Made by a program: the position numbers and the translations under genes. Shown here one piece after another: positions 23,309 through 28,867 of a stretch of 28,867 bases of DNA. Numbering within the stretch: the first letter of the stretch is position 1; every line of letters begins with the position of its first letter. The notes under the pieces are model-generated. The model did no database searches and had not been told where the DNA came from. It was given only the letters and a program-made list of their open reading frames with translations. This DNA is from DATGIQ01 sp035295665 (GTDB taxonomy: Bacteria > Planctomycetota > Planctomycetia > Gemmatales > Gemmataceae), in contig DATGIQ010000601.1 of assembly GCA_035295665.1 (NCBI GenBank), forward strand, positions 1 through 28,867. The letters run 5' to 3'.

Positions 23309-24442
23309 ATGTCGGCAAGTCGTCCGGCACGCAAGATTGTCCGTGGGCTTACCGTGCCGCCGCGGGACACCAGCGGTCGCCGCCAGGGATTTACCACCGG
23401 AACCGCCGCTGCCGCCGCTGCCAAGGCCGCCTGCATCGTTCTGCTCGAACAGGGTTGGCCCCAAACCGTTCCCATCCATCTCCCCATCCAGCGTGTGTTG
23501 GAGATTCCCATCAACACGCTGGAATGGCAGGATGACGTCGCCTGCTGCGGCGTGGTCAAGGACGCCGGTGATGATCCCGACGTGACACACGGAGCAGAAA
23601 TCTTTGCAGCCGTCCAACGGGTCTCGGAGCCGGGGATCCATTTGCGGGGGGGCCAAGGCGTCGGCGTGGTCACGCAGCGCGGCCTGGAGTTGCCGGTCGG
23701 GAGCCCGGCAATCAATCCCGTACCGCAGCGCATGATCTGCCAGGCCGTCGCAGAAATCATGGGTAGTGATCAACCGGACCCGGGCGTTCTTGTGACCATC
23801 CGTGTTCCCGACGGCGAAGAGTTGGCCAAACGAACCCTGAACGCGCGCCTCGGTATTGTCGGCGGCATTTCCATCCTGGGCACCACGGGCATCGTCCGCG
23901 CCATGTCGACGGCGGCATGGCGGGCCTCGGTGCTTCAGTCCATTGACGTGGCCGCGGCAAACAGCATCCAGCACATTGTCCTGACTACCGGCGGCCGCAG
24001 CGAAGCCTACGCACGCCGTCTTCTCGCCGAACTCCCAGAAATGGCTTTCGTGCAAATGGGCATCTTTACCGGGGCGTGTCTCCAGCGGGCAGCCGAGCGC
24101 GGCGTACCGTTGGTGTCTGTTTGCGCCATGATCGGCAAGTTATCGAAGATTGCCGCCGGGAAGATGCAAACCCATGTCGCCGGTAATCAGGTCGATTGCG
24201 CGTTCCTGGGACAGTTGGCCCGAGAGCTGGGGGCCGCGGATGGGCTGGCGACAGCGATTGCCTCGGCCAATACGGCTCGGCATGTGCAGGCGCTCGTGCA
24301 GGGATGGGAATTGGATTCCTTCTTCAGCCGTTTGTGTGAATTGGCAGCGCAGCGCTGCTCCGAACACGTGCACAGCAAGTTAACGGTTCGCGTTGTGCTG
24401 CTCGATTTTGTTGGACTGGTCCTTGCCCAGGCGGAGGTTTGA
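23309..24442 (+). CDS. cbiD: Cobalt-precorrin-5B C1-methyltransferase
   Basis: CbiD methylates C1 of cobalt-precorrin-5B in the anaerobic, early-cobalt cobalamin route; its presence marks the pathway type. The 377-residue protein has the standard motifs: RQGFTTGTAAAAAAKA (25-40, with Ala where many members have Cys), VVKDAGDDPDVTHG (82-95), GGQGVGVVT (114-122), PAINPVPQRM (133-142), NARLGIVGGISILGTTGIV, and a late KLSKIAAGKMQTH. The ribosome-binding site is weak (AAGG about 14 bases upstream), and two hairpins precede the start, so expression may depend on the upstream fusion gene. The last 63 bases overlap the end of the convergent protease gene. Confidence 0.94.
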   Translation: MSASRPARKIVRGLTVPPRDTSGRRQGFTTGTAAAAAAKAACIVLLEQGWPQTVPIHLPIQRVLEIPINTLEWQDDVACCGVVKDAGDDPDVTHGAEIFAAVQRVSEPGIHLRGGQGVGVVTQRGLELPVGSPAINPVPQRMICQAVAEIMGSDQPDPGVLVTIRVPDGEELAKRTLNARLGIVGGISILGTTGIVRAMSTAAWRASVLQSIDVAAANSIQHIVLTTGGRSEAYARRLLAELPEMAFVQMGIFTGACLQRAAERGVPLVSVCAMIGKLSKIAAGKMQTHVAGNQVDCAFLGQLARELGAADGLATAIASANTARHVQALVQGWELDSFFSRLCELAAQRCSEHVHSKLTVRVVLLDFVGLVLAQAEV

Positions 24443-25789
24443 TACCCCTTCGATCCCGGGAAGCGTAATCAGACCATATCCTGTCTCGTAGTCATGGCCC
24501 GGCGGTCCGAGGTCGCAGGCCGACGAATTCAGGGCCGCGCGAACCTGTGCGGCGGTCCAATCCGGATAATGCGACCACCACAGGGCGGCCAATCCGGCTG
24601 CCTGGGGTGCCGACGCCGACGTACCCGAAAATGGTCGGGCACGCCACAGACTTGGAAACGGCACGGGAGCGACCAAGTCTGGTTTCGGCTGCGGGGAGTT
24701 CGGCCCACACGAGCTATAGAGCATCCGCTGGCCATTCAGATCCACTGCCCCGACGGCGATGATGCGCGGTCCGTCCCCCGGGAAGGGAATGCTCCCTTTC
24801 GCGTTGGCAACCTGCAAGCTAGCCCCGAGCGCGACAACGTGAAAGGGACCACCTGGACCGTGGGCAAGGCGAATTCGGACGCCATATATGTGCTGAGCTT
24901 TCGGCACGAAGCGGGCCACTGCTGAACCGCGCGGCGAGCCCGCACGGGCGTTCGAGCGGGCGACCTCGGTGGCTGCGGTTTCGTCGTACACCATCAAATC
25001 GTAATCGGCCTTGGTTTGCCAGCAAAGCTCCACGGAGACGCGCTCTTCTCCCCAGGGGGTCAGTGCATTCGTTTCCTGCCCCGGCAGCCAGGCATGCAAC
25101 CCACGCCCGCCGTCCTGGAAAACGCCACTCCAGTGTCGCTGAGCGGTATTGCCGGCACTGGCAAAGCAGAGCAGGTCACCCGCGTCCCCGCCATCGCCGA
25201 GCAGGCGAGCCAGAGACGCATGAACCGCCCCGCCCCCTTCGCCATCGCTCCAGCTCGGCATGATAAGCGAACAAGAGACGATCCGTGCACCCTGCTGGCG
25301 CGCCCACCGAACGGCCGCGAGAAATTGGTCCGAACGATCCGGCTCCCAGTTGGCCAGGAGAAGCTCCGCGTCAGGAGCCAGTGCATGGATCACTTCTCCG
25401 CAGAGGATGCCGTGTTGACTGTCCTTCGCTTCCAGGTTGCTATCCGTTCGAAATGACCGGACGGTGACGTGTTCCGGCAATGCTCGTCCCAGGTAGTCCC
25501 GGTAACCGCGGAAACCGGTATCAAGGATGGCGATTTTAACGCCTTTCCCGCGGCAGCCGGCCGCCTGCCAGCGGTCGGCGCCCAATCGTGTCAAATGCTG
25601 CAAGCGTGCCTGGAGCGGGTTCGCATAGGGGAGTGTGGTAGATTCGGGCGTCGATTCCTGGACGGAGAATGTGGCAGCCTCGGCCGCATGGCGTCCCGGA
25701 TTGCTGGGGAAGACGGCCAAGGGCCAGAGCAGACACAGAATCGCCCACAGCCGCCGCGTCATGCCCAGGTGCGAGGAGGTTCGGTGCAT
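24380..25789 (-). CDS. Secreted S8 family (subtilisin-like) serine protease with an inserted beta domain
   Basis: From ATG 25789 the protein has 469 residues and a signal peptide (RRLWAILCLLWPLAVF, cleavage near the HAAEA stretch). ATG 25762 is nearly as good a start, and an open frame runs up to TTG 25918. The catalytic triad is Asp90 (AILDTGF), His126 (DSQHGILCG) and Ser391 (FSGTSASAP), with the oxyanion Asn214 in FASAGNT. Between that Asn and the Ser lies an insert of about 110 residues with a beta-sandwich look (VELCWQTKADYDLMVYD, then VRIRLAHG), similar to the pre-peptidase C-terminal domains that normally follow the catalytic domain. It probably degrades proteins outside the cytoplasm. 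The 3' end overlaps cbiD by 63 bases. Confidence 0.88.
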   Translation of the reverse strand: MHRTSSHLGMTRRLWAILCLLWPLAVFPSNPGRHAAEAATFSVQESTPESTTLPYANPLQARLQHLTRLGADRWQAAGCRGKGVKIAILDTGFRGYRDYLGRALPEHVTVRSFRTDSNLEAKDSQHGILCGEVIHALAPDAELLLANWEPDRSDQFLAAVRWARQQGARIVSCSLIMPSWSDGEGGGAVHASLARLLGDGGDAGDLLCFASAGNTAQRHWSGVFQDGGRGLHAWLPGQETNALTPWGEERVSVELCWQTKADYDLMVYDETAATEVARSNARAGSPRGSAVARFVPKAQHIYGVRIRLAHGPGGPFHVVALGASLQVANAKGSIPFPGDGPRIIAVGAVDLNGQRMLYSSCGPNSPQPKPDLVAPVPFPSLWRARPFSGTSASAPQAAGLAALWWSHYPDWTAAQVRAALNSSACDLGPPGHDYETGYGLITLPGIEGVSNLRLGKDQSNKIEQHNANR

Positions 25790-25951
25790 AGGGAACAGCG
25801 CCTGCCCATCTGGAGAAAAAGACGCAGCCAAATCATAAGCAAAATCGGCCGCCATCCTCACGCGCCCGAGTAATTCTAGATGCCGGCCGAACTTCGGAAC
25901 AGAGGACGGGCGTTCCAATGCATTCGATCCGACCGACTGGAACGGTTGGCT

Positions 25952-26848
25952 TTATCGATTAGGAAAGTGTGGCTCGGTTGCCATTTCGCTGAGTGCCGCC
26001 GACCACGTCGGCCACGGCTGTTTGGGGAAGAGTTCACGCCAGCGGGAAGAATCGAGTGAAGTATCGCGCGGCCGGGGTTCCGCAGCGGGCACGCTGCTCC
26101 GCAGCCCAGCTTCGATGCCCGAAGGTTCCACGCCCAGGAAAGCCGCCAGGCGCTGGCCCATCTCCCACCGGCTCAAGCGTTCGGGCCCGCCCAGGTGCAA
26201 GATGCCGCCAACGTCGGACTGCACCAGCGCCACCAGGGCCCGCGCACCCGTGGCCAGGCTGACGGGGGTCCGCCATTCATCGCGGAACAGGGTGATTGGC
26301 CGGCCTTCGCGAATAGCGGCGACTTGTTCGTCGAAGAAATAAGGCCGGCCGACGATGCCGGGACCGAACAGCAGACTCAGGCGCACCACGAGACTTCGCT
26401 GGATGCCGACGACTGGCGTCTCCGCGGCGGCCTTGGTTCGGCCGTACATGGAGAGCGGACAGGGCGCATCCGCTTCACGGTACCAGCCCTTTTCGCCATC
26501 AAATACCAGGTCTGTAGAAACCAGCAGAAAGCGGGCCCCTGCTTGCTCGGCCAGGTCGGCGAGGACAGCGGTGGCATGTGTATTCACACGCTGGGCTCGT
26601 GCCGGATCGCGGCGGCACTCCGTGATGGCCGCAATTGCCGCGGCGTGGATGACGGCCGTCGGGGCGGCCTGGCGAAACGCCGCGACCGTTTGTGCGGGGT
26701 CTGCCAGGTCTACCGGTTGCAGTTCGACGCCGAAGAGCCGGCCGGTACGGGAGCCGCTCCAGGCGACCACGGGCAATTCGCGGGATACGATTTCCCGCAG
26801 GAGATACCCGCCCAGTTGTCCGCTTGCTCCGGTCAGCAATAGACGCAT
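25952..26848 (-). CDS. RmlD-like NAD(P)-dependent short-chain dehydrogenase (extended SDR)
   Basis: A 298-residue extended SDR protein. The cofactor motif is TGASGQLGGYL (6-16), with HAAAIAAITECRRDP (68-82) and the active-site set STD (111-113) and YGRTK (Tyr135, Lys139). The layout and motifs match dTDP-4-dehydrorhamnose reductase (RmlD), which makes dTDP-L-rhamnose, and the related MAT2B-like reductases. No rmlA, B or C gene is nearby, so the sugar substrate is uncertain. ATG 26848 follows GGAGAGGATGC; an in-frame ATG at 26899 lacks such a site and would add 17 residues without family match. It is divergent from the second sigma-factor gene across 89 bases. Confidence 0.86.
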   Translation of the reverse strand: MRLLLTGASGQLGGYLLREIVSRELPVVAWSGSRTGRLFGVELQPVDLADPAQTVAAFRQAAPTAVIHAAAIAAITECRRDPARAQRVNTHATAVLADLAEQAGARFLLVSTDLVFDGEKGWYREADAPCPLSMYGRTKAAAETPVVGIQRSLVVRLSLLFGPGIVGRPYFFDEQVAAIREGRPITLFRDEWRTPVSLATGARALVALVQSDVGGILHLGGPERLSRWEMGQRLAAFLGVEPSGIEAGLRSSVPAAEPRPRDTSLDSSRWRELFPKQPWPTWSAALSEMATEPHFPNR

Positions 26849-26937
26849 GCATCCTCTCCATCCGCAAAATCGTGGATAGGTTCGGCTCCGCGTATCCACT
26901 ATAGTTGTAGGAGATAAATCTTTGCCGGAGTCTATTC

Positions 26938-28867
26938 ATGGGCACCGCCGTCTTAGCCAGCGCATTGGAGCAACTGCGCGCGATGGTCCACGCCAAAGCC
27001 TGCGAGGAGTTGAGCGATCGCCAGCTCCTGGAGCAGTTCCTCATCCAGCGGGAGGAAGCCGCGTTCGTCGCCCTGCTCCAGCGGCACGGACCGATGGTGC
27101 TCCAGGTCTGCCGTCGCGTGCAGGGCAACGACCACGATGCTGAGGATGTTTTGCAGGCAACGTTTCTGCTGCTTGCTCGCAAAGCGGGTTCAATCCGCAA
27201 ACCGGAGTCGTTGGCCAGCTGGCTGCACGGGGTAGCCCAGCGCTTAGCGATGAAAGCAAGATCCCAGGAGAGTCGAAGGCAGGCAATCGAGAGGCGGGCG
27301 GCAGATATGCGCAGCACTGGGCAAGTTTCCGATGCAACATGGCGGGAGCTACAACGGACGCTGGATGAGGCGTTGCGGCATGTGCCGGAGAAATATCGGC
27401 TTCCGCTCGTGATTTGTTATCTGGAAGGCAAAACCCAGGAAGAGGCCGCCCGGCAACTCCGCTGCCCGCTCGGGACCGTCCGCAGCCGGCTGGCCCGCGG
27501 ACGGGAACGATTGAAAACGGTGCTGGAACGCCGGGGTGTATGCCTGTCTGCGGCTGCTCTGACGGCCGGGCTGGCGGCGAGCGCTCCGTCAGCGACCGTA
27601 CCGCCGCTACTGATTCAGACAACCGCGCGCGCCGCGATAGCGTTTGGAGCCGGCAAGGCTGCTGCGACTCTTGTTTCCGCCCGGGCCGCCGCCTTGGTGG
27701 AGGGGGGACTTAAGATCATGCTGACCACCAAGATCAAAATCGTGACCACAGTCCTTCTGACGATCGGCACGTTAGGCCTAGGGGCCGGTGCCATCGCAAC
27801 CCGGCTCATGGCGGGCTCACCCCAGGCCACACAACCAACTCAGCTAGGGAAACATCAGCCCTCCTCGCAACGTCCTGCCAGCGAACCGAGCCAAGAGAGC
27901 GTCAGACTCCGTGGCCGGGTGCTCGACATCGATGGGAAGCCGATGGCCAAGGCGAACCTCCTGCTCTATGGCACGCCTGGCAAGCCTGTAGATCTCGGGA
28001 GTCCGGCTGCTGACGGGCAGTTCATGATTGAGGTTCCAGAGAAGCTGAAGGGCTACTTTCTCGTCGCCCGAGCCGATAACGCGGGCCTCGACTTTGTCAA
28101 CCTAGAAAAATGGGACCGAACCGCTCCGGTCGAGCTTCGCTTGGTGGCGGACCGGCTCATCCGTGGCCGGATTATGGGCACCGAAGGGAAGCCGGCCGCC
28201 GGCGTGCATGTCCAAATACGCAATATCACCGTATACGCCAATCATGCGCTCGAGCCGTTCCTGGCTGAAAGAAAGAAGCGAAACTTCAACTTCGGGCTGC
28301 CGGACGGGGCCAAGTACGTGTACTTCAACGCTGACTCCTATCTGGAGACGACAACCGACGCCAACGGCCAATTCACCTTTACTGGCGTCGGGGCCGACCG
28401 GCTCGTGGGTGTCCGCGTGAATGGAGCAAGTATCGCCGACGAGGCGTTGACTATCCTCAATTGCGATGGCGTTGAACAGACGAAACCTTACACGGTGGGC
28501 ACGGGCATCATGCCCCCGAAGCCGATCGGTCCTATCCGATCTGAGCCATTGCTCTACGGTCCAGACCTCTCGGTCGTGGTGGAGGCGGATAAGCCGATTC
28601 AGGGTGTGGTGACGGCAGCCGACACCGGCAAGCCCTTGGCGGGGGTTGAGGTCGTGCTACCCCGTAACGCTGACTCCATTCTGGGGCTGTTTCTGTCCGC
28701 CAAGACCGACGCGCAGGGCCGCTACGAGATTCGCGGGGCACGTAAGTGCAAAGAGTATGAGGTCCGAGTCAAGGGCGACTCGGCAGCCGGTTACCTGGAC
28801 TCGAGCGGGGTGGCTACTGATACTCCCGGCTACCAACCGGTGACGGCGGACATCAGCGTTACGAAAG
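26938..28867 (+). CDS. Second ECF sigma factor / transmembrane / repeat fusion, cut by window end
   Basis: The frame runs from ATG 26938 (GGAG seven bases upstream) to the window edge without a stop, 643 codons so far. Sigma region 2 is visible (DAEDVLQATFLLLARKA and SLASWLHGVAQR), then region 4 with its helix-turn-helix (TQEEAARQLRCPLGTVRSRL). An Ala-rich linker is followed by a hydrophobic helix at about residues 265-290, the same place as in the 2572-5505 paralogue. Repeats with the 'G.V.D..GkP' pattern start near residues 321, 406 and 553 and continue to the edge. The linker before the helix is alike in the two proteins (VPPLLIQTTARAA here, VSPALVRATIKNA there). The likely role is a membrane-tethered transcription factor; the signal is unknown. 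Confidence 0.88.
   Translation, partial: MGTAVLASALEQLRAMVHAKACEELSDRQLLEQFLIQREEAAFVALLQRHGPMVLQVCRRVQGNDHDAEDVLQATFLLLARKAGSIRKPESLASWLHGVAQRLAMKARSQESRRQAIERRAADMRSTGQVSDATWRELQRTLDEALRHVPEKYRLPLVICYLEGKTQEEAARQLRCPLGTVRSRLARGRERLKTVLERRGVCLSAAALTAGLAASAPSATVPPLLIQTTARAAIAFGAGKAAATLVSARAAALVEGGLKIMLTTKIKIVTTVLLTIGTLGLGAGAIATRLMAGSPQATQPTQLGKHQPSSQRPASEPSQESVRLRGRVLDIDGKPMAKANLLLYGTPGKPVDLGSPAADGQFMIEVPEKLKGYFLVARADNAGLDFVNLEKWDRTAPVELRLVADRLIRGRIMGTEGKPAAGVHVQIRNITVYANHALEPFLAERKKRNFNFGLPDGAKYVYFNADSYLETTTDANGQFTFTGVGADRLVGVRVNGASIADEALTILNCDGVEQTKPYTVGTGIMPPKPIGPIRSEPLLYGPDLSVVVEADKPIQGVVTAADTGKPLAGVEVVLPRNADSILGLFLSAKTDAQGRYEIRGARKCKEYEVRVKGDSAAGYLDSSGVATDTPGYQPVTADISVTK

Noticed and set aside
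22907..24055. 382-residue minus-strand frame spanning the cobalamin genes
   Set aside because: It crosses the end of the fusion gene, the leader and cbiD, and has no domain.

Overview
The window looks like chromosomal DNA from a planctomycete, most likely the Gemmata side of the phylum. The DNA is GC-rich. It carries families that are typical there: paired DUF1800 and DUF1501 exported proteins, Tat-exported Gfo/Idh/MocA oxidoreductases, a secreted DUF1080 protein, and ECF sigma factors fused to a membrane helix and carboxypeptidase-regulatory-like repeats. The taxonomic call is an inference from gene content. I see no rRNA, tRNA, CRISPR array, transposase or phage gene. No gene-free stretch exceeds about 260 bases.

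Left part (1-11.7 kb): the Pro/Ala-rich C-terminus of a truncated gene faces a two-gene minus-strand unit, a 4-hydroxyproline epimerase plus a FAD-dependent D-amino-acid dehydrogenase, apparently for hydroxyproline use. Divergent from it is a 977-residue ECF sigma/transmembrane/repeat protein, followed closely by DUF1800 and DUF1501 genes that may share its transcript. Then come glgC (ADP-glucose synthesis), an MscS-type channel, and a convergent sarcosine-oxidase-like FAD enzyme.

Middle part (11.7-20.6 kb): a secreted alpha/beta hydrolase, a Tat-exported Gfo/Idh/MocA oxidoreductase, a perfect 46-bp palindrome, a creatininase-family amidohydrolase, a small basic protein of unknown function, and overlapping nth and pepT genes. 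Facing these on the minus strand is a DUF1080 - Gfo/Idh/MocA pair, both exported. By family knowledge this pair fits the 3-keto-sugar route of glycoside breakdown: oxidise at C3, then cleave.

Right part (20.5-28.9 kb): a broken DUF433 antitoxin followed by an intact DUF5615 PIN-like toxin. Next is a cobalamin unit made of a CbiL-CbiH-CbiC triple fusion and cbiD. Its tail overlaps a convergent secreted subtilisin-like protease. An RmlD-like short-chain dehydrogenase follows. The last gene is a second ECF sigma/transmembrane/repeat protein, cut by the window end.

The points most worth following are the two membrane-anchored sigma factors with no visible anti-sigma gene (one apparently leading a DUF1800/DUF1501 operon), the triple cobalamin fusion, the exported 3-keto-sugar pair with a duplicated DUF1080 region, the decayed antitoxin next to its toxin, and the palindromic intergenic elements.
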